This document shows, in pieces, positions 1-5,930 of a stretch of 6,101 bases of DNA (positions are counted from its first letter, which is position 1; each line of letters starts with the position of its first letter). The DNA lies in NCBI GenBank assembly GCA_003176075.1, contig PSRN01000187.1:1-6101 (forward strand), written 5' to 3'. The position numbers and the translations under genes were made by a program. This stretch comes from Bdellovibrio sp. GTDB lineage: Bacteria; Bdellovibrionota; Bdellovibrionia; Bdellovibrionales; Bdellovibrionaceae. Under the pieces are notes generated by a model, which made no database searches, was not told where the DNA came from, and saw only the letters and a list, made by a program, of their open reading frames with translations.

Positions 1-1
1 C

Positions 2-1297
2 GTGACCGAGCCCGCCGATCAAGACCCCAATGTTCGTGGCGATTTCAACCAGACCATTTCTTTTTTCCGGATCATGCCGGAGTACACGCACAAGTTCAGC
101 GAGACCTCGGTGGGGCGCGCCTGGCTCGGCATCGGCCAGGACATGACACTTTTGGACGTTGGATCAATTTACTATCGCTTCCGGACCAACGTGTTTTCAC
201 AACGTTTGGAGCTTGAAACGCGGCTGGCGACAACATGGAAGGCCTATCTCGGCATCGAGAATGTTGGGAATTGGACGCAGGAGGAATTTCAAGTTCCCTA
301 CCGTCCAGGCGAGCAATCAGGCAATTCGCTCCCCTTCAGTGAAAGCCCGCTGATCACGGCCACATCAAATTATTCCACCGATACCGGGGCGCTTTACATG
401 CGCAATGTCCTTCACGAGGAGAATTCCCCCTGGACCTTTCTGCCGGGTCTTCGTTTGAGTTATTACAATCTCACCCATGAGTCCATTCCTGAGCCGCGCC
501 TGGGACTGCGATACGCTGTTGATGAGAGCCTCACCCTGCGTGCGGCCACCGGTCTCTACGATGAGGCCCCGCCGGTGGAATACTCGGATTCCAACTATGG
601 CAATCCCTCCCTGACGTCTCAGCTGGCCACGCATTACACGGTTGGCTTCGAGAAGGATTTTCGTCAGGAAAAAGGCGGACCGGGATGGGTGTGGAGTACG
701 GATTTGTTTTACAAGCAGCTTTTCCGCCTGGTGCAGACCACCGCCAACTTGAATTCCTCGGGACAGCCGGAATTTTACGACAACGAAGGGTCCGGCCGGA
801 TCTATGGTGCCGAGGTCATGCTGAAATACCAAAGCATGGACTGGACCGGCTGGCTGGCTTACACCTTATCCCGCAGCTTGCGCACTTATCCTCCGTCCGG
901 CGAGTCAATTTATCAGTATGACCAGACTCATAATCTGATCGTCGTCGCTGAGCGCCCTTTCGGCAAAAATTGGAAGTTTTCGGGCCGCTTCCGTTACACC
1001 ACCGGAGACCCTTACACGCCGAAGATCGGCGGCGATTTTGATGTCGATAATGACGTTTATCTGCCGCTTTCCGGGGGCATTTATTCGGCGCGCATGCCCC
1101 CCTTTTGGGAATTCGATATCCGCTTCGACCGCAAATGGATTTTCGATCAGTGGATTTTGACCGCCTACCTGGATATTGAAAACGTCACCAATCACCGAAG
1201 CGTCGAGCAGATCAATTATTCATACAACTTTCAGCAGCAAGCAAATGTCACTGGCTTACCGTTTTTACCCACGCTGGGTATCAAAGGGGAATACTGA
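2..1297 (+). CDS. TonB-dependent outer-membrane receptor, C-terminal part (5'-truncated)
   Basis: The reading frame is open from the first bases, so the true start, the signal peptide, the TonB box and the plug domain lie left of the window. The 431 visible residues are beta-barrel: alternating polar/aromatic strands, 'GLRYAVDESLTLRAATGLYDE' style strand-turn-strand units near residues 167-187, and 'GNPSLTSQLATHYTVGFEKDF' near 200, which is the usual position of the 'GNP.L..e...h...G.e' motif in this family. The end 'DIENVTNHRSVEQ' followed by 'GLPFLPTLGIKGEY' is the typical last strand pair. It finishes on an aromatic residue (Tyr), as expected for the signal read by the BAM outer-membrane assembly machinery. 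These receptors bind a scarce nutrient and import it using energy from TonB-ExbB-ExbD, encoded here at 5731-4051. The substrate (iron chelate, cobalamin, sugar or other) cannot be told without the plug. The stop overlaps the next start (TGATG), so the two are co-translated. Family call is secure; substrate is unknown. Confidence 0.9.
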   Translation: MTEPADQDPNVRGDFNQTISFFRIMPEYTHKFSETSVGRAWLGIGQDMTLLDVGSIYYRFRTNVFSQRLELETRLATTWKAYLGIENVGNWTQEEFQVPYRPGEQSGNSLPFSESPLITATSNYSTDTGALYMRNVLHEENSPWTFLPGLRLSYYNLTHESIPEPRLGLRYAVDESLTLRAATGLYDEAPPVEYSDSNYGNPSLTSQLATHYTVGFEKDFRQEKGGPGWVWSTDLFYKQLFRLVQTTANLNSSGQPEFYDNEGSGRIYGAEVMLKYQSMDWTGWLAYTLSRSLRTYPPSGESIYQYDQTHNLIVVAERPFGKNWKFSGRFRYTTGDPYTPKIGGDFDVDNDVYLPLSGGIYSARMPPFWEFDIRFDRKWIFDQWILTAYLDIENVTNHRSVEQINYSYNFQQQANVTGLPFLPTLGIKGEY

Positions 1298-2235
1298 TGC
1301 CCGCAACACCAATCCGCTCACCGATTCGCACAGTGATCCGCTCGCTGCTCCGCTCACTGACCCGCTCACCGATTAGCCCACTTGGTCTATTGCTAATCTT
1401 CGCTGTCTCAACGTCTGGTGTGTCTTGCGACCGTGGCGAGTTTCCTCTCTACGCTCAGCTTGGCGACTTGCGGGTCTTAACGATCAAGGCCGTGAGTAAT
1501 GCCGAGGTCAACCCGGGTGCCACCGTGACTCTTCAGCCGGTGATCAGTGATCTCAACGGCGGCGGACGCCAGCTCAATGTGATCGTGCAGACATGCGTGG
1601 ATCCGGGCCTTTCTTTGGGGGCCGTGCCCGTTTGCGCCGCGCCGGATTCGACTTCGAATTCCTCATTTTCGGCCTCCACCTTGGGAGCAAATAACACCTA
1701 CACTGGCGAGGCCCCCCCGTTTACAGTGAACGTGCCGCCGCTGACTCTTGCGGCCCCCACGGATCGCTACAACGGCGTCAATTATCTGGTGATTTACACG
1801 GTGACTTCGGGCGACGGCGCGAGCACAGTCACCTCATTCAAGCGAATTTTAGTGAGCGATCCCGGCAAGACGGGCAAAAATCAAAATCCGGCATTTTCAG
1901 GTGTGACATCCAATGGCGTTTCGCTCACCGCGTCCTCCGCATCCGCGAGCAACGTGAATCCTTACTCAAGCGCGGTCGCAACCCTTCAGCCGTCTTTTAG
2001 CGTGGGAGCCGAACAGTATCAGTGGATGAACCCCGATGGCACATTCATTCCTCGAACGGAATTACTCGCCACAACCTGGTTTTACACGGATGGGTCGACG
2101 CAGTACCAACGCACGAGCGACACCGATGTCAACCAGTGGACTCCAGCGCGGGTCTCTACCCGTGGCGTAGCCCTTGTGGCGGTGGTTCGTGACGGTCGGG
2201 GGGGTGAGGACTATCAGATTTTTCAGTTCAATTGA
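1297..2235 (+). CDS. Probable lipoprotein coupled to the TonB receptor
   Basis: The 312-residue product starts at the ATG that shares one base with the receptor stop. GGGGA at 1286-1290, six bases upstream, is a good ribosome site and supports this start; GTG at 1333 is a weaker alternative. Residues 6-25 are an Arg-rich four-residue repeat (I-R-S-P type), followed by a hydrophobic stretch at about 29-40 and Cys44 in 'TSGVSC', a permissive but acceptable lipobox. The mature part begins Cys-Asp-Arg and soon shows 'LRVLTIKA...NPGATVTL' (58-79), a beta-rich opening I associate with lipoproteins encoded beside TonB receptors in Bdellovibrio- and Myxococcus-like bacteria. Cys100 and Cys113 could form a disulphide. 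The rest is Ser/Thr/Asn-rich and beta-like with no catalytic motif. An accessory surface or periplasmic protein for the receptor is inferred from the coupling. Precise function is unknown. Confidence 0.75.
   Translation: MPATPIRSPIRTVIRSLLRSLTRSPISPLGLLLIFAVSTSGVSCDRGEFPLYAQLGDLRVLTIKAVSNAEVNPGATVTLQPVISDLNGGGRQLNVIVQTCVDPGLSLGAVPVCAAPDSTSNSSFSASTLGANNTYTGEAPPFTVNVPPLTLAAPTDRYNGVNYLVIYTVTSGDGASTVTSFKRILVSDPGKTGKNQNPAFSGVTSNGVSLTASSASASNVNPYSSAVATLQPSFSVGAEQYQWMNPDGTFIPRTELLATTWFYTDGSTQYQRTSDTDVNQWTPARVSTRGVALVAVVRDGRGGEDYQIFQFN
1314..1373 (+). repeat. Five tandem 12-bp units in the start of the lipoprotein gene
   Basis: Units begin at 1314, 1326, 1338, 1350 and 1362 with consensus near CCGCTCACTGAT. 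The first and last share an exact 13-bp match, CCGCTCACCGATT (1314-1326 and 1362-1374). The second unit is the most diverged. Twelve bases is four codons, so the units give a four-residue repeat (I/L/T-R-S/T-P/L/V) in the signal-peptide n-region. Gain or loss of units would change length without breaking the frame. Confidence 0.75.
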
Positions 2236-2257
2236 TTGAGGATGCGCCCTGAGGAAG

Positions 2258-2279
2258 CGTGGGCGGCGAAGCCGCCACG
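2258..2279 (+). terminator. Strong GC hairpin after the lipoprotein gene, possible terminator
   Basis: Arms GGCGGC (2262-2267) and GCCGCC (2271-2276) enclose the loop GAA. With G2261 bulged, the stem extends by CGT/ACG to nine pairs. It begins 22 bases after the lipoprotein stop codon. No T-run follows, so it is not a textbook Rho-independent terminator. It may instead be an mRNA 3'-end stabiliser or part of a structured leader for the next gene. Confidence 0.4.
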
Positions 2280-2308
2280 GGCTGTGTGTTGGGAGTTGAC
2301 TTTGCATG

Positions 2309-2328
2309 GTTCGCGGGGGACCACGAAC
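2309..2328 (+). other. Second intergenic hairpin
   Basis: GTTCG (2309-2313) pairs with CGAAC (2324-2328). After one C/A mismatch, GG pairs with CC around a GGGA loop. It lies 43 bases upstream of the ATG at 2372. A third, weaker fold (CGCG 2340-2343 with CGCG 2358-2361, and AATG 2347-2350 with CATT 2354-2357) reaches the first base of the ribosome site. Together these suggest a structured leader. I recognise no riboswitch class. Confidence 0.3.
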
Positions 2329-2371
2329 AGGCATTGGGGCGCGGACAATGCAACATTCGCGGAGGAAAAAA

Positions 2372-2902
2372 ATGGTCGAATTTGTGCTCTCCCATTTCTT
2401 GTATTTTCAGTGGCCGGGTCATTCGATAGCGGGCCTCCCAAGCACTGTTCTTACCGCGAGTTACGCCGCTTTAGCCGAAGAAGACTGCTCTTCAATCTTG
2501 GGGATGAGGTCCAAGAATTCTTACAAGTTCTGGAAGCCAAAAGATGAAATCATTGAAACGATTGATCAGTTCATAATGAATTTTAAAAAGTCCTATCAGG
2601 AATTTCCTTCCGATGAAGAGTACAAGCAAAAATTTTTGGCAAGAGCGGAGAATGCTGGTCAATCATGGTCCGATACTTACGCTGTATACAGAGACTGGGA
2701 AGCTAAAGATGAAACGGCAAAAATTCGCGGCCTCGTTGATTTTCTAGCCTCATCCGGAGGCCCGACTTCCGGGGATAGGGTAAAAAAGTATGTTCAATGT
2801 TTGAAATCGAGAGTGCTGGCCGCATTAAGAAATTTGCCTGAAAACAAAAGCTATCCAATGGATTTGGCTGAAATCATATCAACCATTGATGGCGCGCTCT
2901 AG
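2372..2902 (+). CDS. Orphan AT-rich gene, probable exported protein of 176 residues
   Basis: I do not recognise this protein. The start at 2372 is chosen because GGAGG (2361-2365) sits six bases before it; the in-frame ATGs at 2306 and 2348 lack such a site. If 2348 were used, the product would gain a basic 'HSRRKK' n-region, making a better signal peptide. Residues 4-36 are mostly uncharged and hydrophobic and end 'SYAALAEE', a plausible signal peptidase I site (Ala-Leu-Ala). The rest is charged and probably helical: 'DEIIETIDQFIMNFKKSYQ' at 58-76, 'EEYKQKFLARAENAG' at 82-96, and a C-terminal helix 'VKKYVQCLKSRVLAALRN' at 137-154. Cys39 and Cys143 are the only cysteines. GC is about 41% over 2521-2880 by hand count, against about 62% in a sampled receptor stretch, which suggests acquired DNA. 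No enzyme motif is visible. Confidence 0.6.
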   Translation: MVEFVLSHFLYFQWPGHSIAGLPSTVLTASYAALAEEDCSSILGMRSKNSYKFWKPKDEIIETIDQFIMNFKKSYQEFPSDEEYKQKFLARAENAGQSWSDTYAVYRDWEAKDETAKIRGLVDFLASSGGPTSGDRVKKYVQCLKSRVLAALRNLPENKSYPMDLAEIISTIDGAL

Positions 2903-3000
2903 GTATCATTCGCTACATCACTCGGACCTTGGGTTAGTTGCCTTTGTTGTTTTTTCATCTTACCTTTTGCCGTCCTTCATTGGGTGCTAGAACCGTCCTT

Positions 3001-4026
3001 ATGAAATACTGCCGATCTCGTAGTTACCGGTCTCATTTGAGCGAGACTTCCTCAGTCGTTTCCCTATTGCTTTTATTTTGTTTGTTTTTCTGGGCTTCCT
3101 CGAGCCCTGCCCGCCTTGAGTGCCGCGAGGTTCACAAGCCGGCGGCCAAGACCAGGCCACCGACGGAGTACAAGATTCTCCGCGGTGGAACTGACGTTAT
3201 ATATTGGCGATTGTCCGCCAAAGGGCGAATCAAAGAGTGGAGGACCCAGGGAGTATTTCTCCCGGCCGGGTACTTTGAAACCGAAAATAGCCCCGATCTT
3301 GTGCGATTGATCCATCAACTTCCAGACTCGATCGTAGGTGAGGTGACGGAGACTGCCGAACTTCTTACAAAGGCCCGGAGGGATTCGAACTCCCTTTCAG
3401 AAATTTTGGGGGAAGCTATCAGTGCGGAAGGGGAATTACCGGATTTCTATGCTCAATTGACCTCCTTGAGTTCCGGTGAGGTTCGCCTGATTGAGGCGAA
3501 AGGCCTTTTGGGTCAGGTCTTGGAAGCCCCCGAAGTGGAAACTGCCGAACGGGAAACTCACGAACCGGGAACTCACAAACGCGTCGTCTTCATTCCGGTG
3601 GGAAAAACGCCTCCGTCGCATCTCAGGTTAGGTGAACCAGCTGAATCAGACCTTGAAATCGCTTCGGCGCCCACCCTTTTTATTCCCATGAAATGGGGTA
3701 ATCGAAAGGCGAAGATTTTGGCTGGAGGTAAAAAATTCGATTTTGTGAGGGTGCCTGGGTTATTGGTTGATACGCTGGGTAAGAAGTTCGGATTCGAACC
3801 TCTTCGAGAGAAGATTATCGGGCTCGTCACAAGCTTGCGTCGTTTGGAGGCTTCGACTGAAGCGAACCGGTTCACCACGGTCGTTGAACAGGGGGGCAGA
3901 ACACTGCGGTTGATTTTTGAAACTCCGCCCGAAGATGACCCGTTCCCGGAGCGGATTTCTTTGATCAAAGTCATTGAGGAGCCGAGTTCTGAGAAACCGA
4001 GTTCACAAGACGAACCAGGCCAATAA
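3001..4026 (+). CDS. Orphan gene, exported or membrane-anchored protein of 341 residues
   Basis: I do not recognise the family. The frame is open back to a TTG at 2938, but ATG 3001 gives a conventional N-terminus: basic residues (Lys2, Arg5, Arg7, Arg10), a hydrophobic core at about 18-33 and a possible signal peptidase site after 'SSSPA' (37). No strong ribosome site precedes either start. The mature part starts with a basic, Pro-rich stretch, then a beta-like region (57-90, 'YKILRGGTDVIYWRLSAKG'), a helical acidic middle (97-180), a low-complexity piece with the duplicated 'ERETH/EPGTH', a second mixed domain (194-325) and a charged tail with duplicated 'PSS'. The length and the two-domain look suggest a periplasmic structural or assembly protein rather than an enzyme. 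It follows the 2372 gene after 98 bases and may share its transcript. Its stop lies 24 bases from the end of tonB, which converges on it. Confidence 0.6.
   Translation: MKYCRSRSYRSHLSETSSVVSLLLLFCLFFWASSSPARLECREVHKPAAKTRPPTEYKILRGGTDVIYWRLSAKGRIKEWRTQGVFLPAGYFETENSPDLVRLIHQLPDSIVGEVTETAELLTKARRDSNSLSEILGEAISAEGELPDFYAQLTSLSSGEVRLIEAKGLLGQVLEAPEVETAERETHEPGTHKRVVFIPVGKTPPSHLRLGEPAESDLEIASAPTLFIPMKWGNRKAKILAGGKKFDFVRVPGLLVDTLGKKFGFEPLREKIIGLVTSLRRLEASTEANRFTTVVEQGGRTLRLIFETPPEDDPFPERISLIKVIEEPSSEKPSSQDEPGQ
3547..3576 (+). repeat. In-frame 15-bp tandem duplication
   Basis: Positions 3547-3561 and 3562-3576 match at 13 of 15 bases and encode Glu-Arg-Glu-Thr-His and Glu-Pro-Gly-Thr-His. This marks the variable linker between the two halves of the 341-residue orphan protein. 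Confidence 0.6.
3979..4008 (+). repeat. Second in-frame 15-bp duplication, at the C-terminus
   Basis: Two adjacent 15-bp units (3979-3993 and 3994-4008) share CCGAGTTC and encode Glu-Pro-Ser-Ser-Glu and Lys-Pro-Ser-Ser-Gln. They form a short flexible, charged tail. The divergence is moderate, so chance low complexity is possible. Confidence 0.4.
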
Positions 4027-4040
4027 AAAGGGCGGTCCCT
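4025..4040 (-). terminator. Possible short terminator of exbB-exbD-tonB
   Basis: Read on the minus strand, AGGG-ACCG-CCCT forms a four-pair stem (4040-4029) followed by four further Ts (4028-4025), with ATT after. It starts 11 bases beyond the tonB stop and runs into the stop codon of the convergent gene. The stem is short, so the call is tentative. Confidence 0.3.
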
Positions 4041-4050
4041 GAGGCGACGC

Positions 4051-4707
4051 TCATCCCCGGATGACAAACCGATAGGCGTAGCGAATGCGAACAGCCACCG
4101 GCTTGTCTTGAATTTGCGCCGGCTTAAATTTAAATGCCAAGGCCGCTTGCACGGCCGCTGAGCTGAGTTCAGGGTCCGGGCCATTCACCAAATCCACTTT
4201 GCGCACAATGCCCGTGGCATCGATCAACAGGTCCATGGTGACAACTCCCTGGACGCCCCGCTTTTTGACCTCGGGCGGATAAGGGATCACGACGTCCTTC
4301 TCGAGCTGTGGCATCTGGGTGACAAGGTAGTCCTCGCTCGGGACAGGAAGCGTGTCCGCGTCGCCATCCCTGAGGCGCTCGTCATCGGGAGGCTTGGCCA
4401 GGGTATTTCCCGTTTTCACCTCCTCGCCCCCTGCCGTGTCCACGGTCACCGCCCGCCGGCTGATGCCGAAAACCTGATGTGTTTGTGGAATGACCGCGGG
4501 TTTGGGTTTGCTCAGGGTTACAGCCTGAGGCGCCGCTTTTGGCTTGTCCACGATGTCGATGGTCATCGACGGAGAGTCCCTCCGTGGGTGGGAAAAAAAA
4601 CCGATGGCGAAAATCGTCAACACGAGGGCATGCGCGACCGAGGACAAAGCCCACGGATTGGCGTCGCGCCAGGACACCCCTGGCGTTTGCGGAGCTCCCG
4701 CCGTCAC
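4051..4707 (-). CDS. tonB: Energy transducer TonB
   Basis: This 218-residue protein is anchored in the inner membrane and carries the energy of the ExbB-ExbD proton motor across the periplasm to outer-membrane receptors. One membrane segment lies at about 20-38 and includes Ser22 and His26, spaced as the essential Ser-x3-His of E. coli TonB. The C-terminal domain (about 130-218) is typical: 'IPYPPEVKKRGVQG' at 141-154, 'MDLLIDATGIVRKVDL' at 158-173, 'GPDPELSSAAVQAALAFKFKPA' at 176-197, and 'VAVRIRYAYRFVI' at the end. The linker has little of the usual Pro-Glu/Pro-Lys repeat: only 'KPKP' at 67-70, then the non-repetitive, acidic stretch 100-130, which I remember as conserved in TonBs of Myxococcus-like bacteria. 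The start is GTG at 4707-4705, overlapping the exbD stop as GTGA, so translation is coupled. It is the last gene of the operon. Confidence 0.93.
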   Translation of the reverse strand: MTAGAPQTPGVSWRDANPWALSSVAHALVLTIFAIGFFSHPRRDSPSMTIDIVDKPKAAPQAVTLSKPKPAVIPQTHQVFGISRRAVTVDTAGGEEVKTGNTLAKPPDDERLRDGDADTLPVPSEDYLVTQMPQLEKDVVIPYPPEVKKRGVQGVVTMDLLIDATGIVRKVDLVNGPDPELSSAAVQAALAFKFKPAQIQDKPVAVRIRYAYRFVIRG

Positions 4708-5126
4708 GGCCTTTCCACCTGCAGGGCGAAGTGGACTAAGCCCGCCGAGCGTATAAGGTCGATCGCTCGAACCACGTCGGCATGGTGCGCGTCACCGTCG
4801 GCACTGACCAGAGCCTGGATGTCGGGGTTTTCCTGAACCGCCTGCCGGGCTGCTTGTGCCAATGATTCTGGCGTGGTCAACTGCCCGTCCAGCAGGAATT
4901 GCCCCTGCGCCGTCACGGCCACGCCAAAGTTCTTGCTGATCTTTTGCTCGCCGCTGGAAGCCTTTGGCAATTTGATTCCCAGGACATCTTTACTGAGGAG
5001 TGGAGCCGTGATCATGAAAATGACAAGTAAGACGAGGACGACGTCGACGAAAGGCGTGACGTTGATGGAAGAAATCGCGGAGATCTCATCGCCGCCTTCA
5101 AGCGGAGTCACAGGATCGGACGCCAT
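4704..5126 (-). CDS. exbD: Proton-channel subunit ExbD
   Basis: This 140-residue subunit sits with ExbB in the inner membrane and couples proton flow to TonB. After a short cytoplasmic N-terminus, 'SSINVTPFVDVVLVLLVIFM' (19-38) is the diagnostic start of the single membrane helix, with the proton-binding Asp at residue 28. The periplasmic part ends 'VVRAIDLIRSAGLVHFALQVERP', the usual ExbD/TolR fold end. I chose ATG 5126 because AAAGGG lies six bases upstream. A TTG at 5132, overlapping the exbB stop as TTGA, would add two residues and cannot be excluded. Its stop overlaps the tonB start by four bases. The adjacent TonB-type gene, not TolA, argues for ExbD rather than TolR. Confidence 0.93.
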   Translation of the reverse strand: MASDPVTPLEGGDEISAISSINVTPFVDVVLVLLVIFMITAPLLSKDVLGIKLPKASSGEQKISKNFGVAVTAQGQFLLDGQLTTPESLAQAARQAVQENPDIQALVSADGDAHHADVVRAIDLIRSAGLVHFALQVERP

Positions 5127-5128
5127 TA

Positions 5129-5731
5129 TCAACCCTTTAGATTCGCGATATAGCGATCGCGCAAGGCTTCGCAGTTATTTAATAGGACCCGCAATCCCCG
5201 CGAAAAAAAATTGAAGGCCATCACGGCGGGAATGGCGACAAAAAGACCCACGGCCGTGGCAATGAGGGCCTCCGAAATGGCGCTCATGACCGACGCGCCC
5301 GTGTTTTGATCGGCACCGAGGGCGCCAAACGCTTGAATGATTCCAAGCACTGTTCCAAAAAGTCCGATGAACGGCGCATTGGCTCCCAGCGTGGCAAGCA
5401 CCGTCAGGTTTTTTTCCACTTCGGTTTTGCGCAATGAAATAAGACTTCTGACCGAACGATCGATGCGGGCAGGCTCTTTGTAACCAACCGACTCCTTAAG
5501 AACTTCCCAATACAAACTGTTTTCCGCCGCGCTCATTTCGGGGTGACCGGAACGCACACTCTCAAACAAGCGATCAAATGATCCTTCGCCACCCCTCGCG
5601 CGCTTGAGTAACCGGTGACACTTGATCATTGTGGCCACCGACCAAATCGAAAGCAATCCCAGGATGAAAAGAATCGAACGCGAGCCCCAGTGCGTGAGGA
5701 CAATCCAAAACGGAACTTCGCTACCGGACAT
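5129..5731 (-). CDS. exbB: Proton-channel subunit ExbB (MotA/TolQ/ExbB family)
   Basis: This 200-residue integral membrane protein forms the ring around the ExbD helices. Three membrane segments are visible, at about 15-35, 108-136 and 150-178. The family core is clear: 'LATLGANAPFIGLFGTVLGI' at 112-131, then 'ISEALIATAVGLFVAIPAV' at 152-170. Thr127, Glu154 and Thr159 sit where E. coli ExbB has Thr148, Glu176 and Thr181, the pore residues, so the motor should be active. The length is somewhat shorter than E. coli ExbB (244 residues). AGGAGG lies five bases upstream of the ATG, a strong ribosome site. It is the first gene of a tight operon; exbD follows with essentially no gap. TolQ is the alternative, rejected because the third gene is TonB and no Tol or Pal gene is seen. 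Confidence 0.93.
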   Translation of the reverse strand: MSGSEVPFWIVLTHWGSRSILFILGLLSIWSVATMIKCHRLLKRARGGEGSFDRLFESVRSGHPEMSAAENSLYWEVLKESVGYKEPARIDRSVRSLISLRKTEVEKNLTVLATLGANAPFIGLFGTVLGIIQAFGALGADQNTGASVMSAISEALIATAVGLFVAIPAVMAFNFFSRGLRVLLNNCEALRDRYIANLKG

Positions 5732-5778
5732 TTCCCCCTCCTCGCCGTGTTGTCAGCTTTGAAAAACACGATAGAAAA

Positions 5779-5807
5779 ACATTAGCCAATTCCGGCGAGC
5801 TTGTCAT
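5779..5807 (-). promoter_or_regulatory. Candidate sigma-70-like promoter of exbB-exbD-tonB
   Basis: On the minus strand ATGACA (5807-5802, five of six matches to the -35 consensus) is followed after 17 bases by TAATGT (5784-5779, three of six to the -10 consensus). It would start transcription about 40 bases before the exbB ATG. The -10 match is poor. I found no convincing 19-bp Fur box nearby, so iron control is not supported by the sequence. Confidence 0.25.
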
Positions 5808-5853
5808 TGGGGAATCCTATTTTGCCACAACCTCAACTGGGCGGATCGTTAAA

Positions 5854-5887
5854 GCAAGTTCAGCGCTGGCGTTCTCAAAGAACTTGC
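5854..5887. repeat. 8-bp inverted repeat between exbB and the toxin remnant
   Basis: GCAAGTTC (5854-5861) and GAACTTGC (5880-5887) are perfect reverse complements 18 bases apart. A nested palindrome, GTTCT-CAA-AGAAC (5871-5883), shares the right arm, so two alternative folds or binding sites are possible. It lies upstream of both the leftward motor operon and the rightward toxin-antitoxin unit. No T-run follows on either strand, which argues for a regulator site rather than a terminator. Confidence 0.4.
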
Positions 5888-5894
5888 GCAAACG

Positions 5895-5911
5895 TACTGT
5901 TTATGGCAGTA
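5895..5911 (+). promoter_or_regulatory. Possible operator of the toxin-antitoxin unit
   Basis: TACTG (5895-5899) and CAGTA (5907-5911) form an inverted repeat with a seven-base spacer just upstream of the ribosome site AGGGGAGG (about 5915-5922). HTH antitoxins commonly repress their own promoter through such sites. Arms of five bases can arise by chance, and no good promoter hexamers accompany it. Confidence 0.25.
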
Positions 5912-5930
5912 TGACAGGGGAGGCTTGAAT

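Noticed and set aside
365..832. 155-codon frame opposite the receptor gene
   Set aside because: It is a shadow of the barrel coding sequence, with no ribosome site or recognisable domain.
2296..2324. TTGACT as a -35 box for the 2372 gene
   Set aside because: No acceptable -10 hexamer lies 16-18 bases downstream; the region there is GC-rich.
2236..2547. 103-codon frame starting right after the lipoprotein stop
   Set aside because: It starts with TTG, lacks a ribosome site and runs through the intergenic hairpins. It also overlaps the better supported gene at 2372.
2560..2660. Resemblance of the 176-residue protein to a cathepsin propeptide inhibitor (I29) domain
   Set aside because: The 'FKKSYQEFPSDEE' stretch is suggestive, but the ERFNIN spacing fails at the Phe position and there is no peptidase nearby.
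2938..3000. Upstream TTG start for the 341-residue gene
   Set aside because: It would put 21 residues with their own hydrophobic stretch before a good signal peptide, without a ribosome site. ATG 3001 gives a normal basic n-region.
3376..3395. tRNA T-arm look-alike on the minus strand (GTTCGAATC with flanking G and C runs), inside the 341-residue gene
   Set aside because: No D-arm, anticodon arm or acceptor stem can be built around it, and the T-stem register is off by one. A second partial copy of the 10-mer GGATTCGAAC at 3790-3799 in the same gene points to chance.
3573..4184. 203-codon open frame on the minus strand
   Set aside because: It overlaps the end of tonB in another frame and the orphan gene on the other strand. 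Its Ser/Arg-rich product has no domain and no ribosome site.
5732..5860. Fur box upstream of exbB
   Set aside because: No stretch approaches the 19-bp GATAAT-type palindrome, although Fur control is common for such operons.
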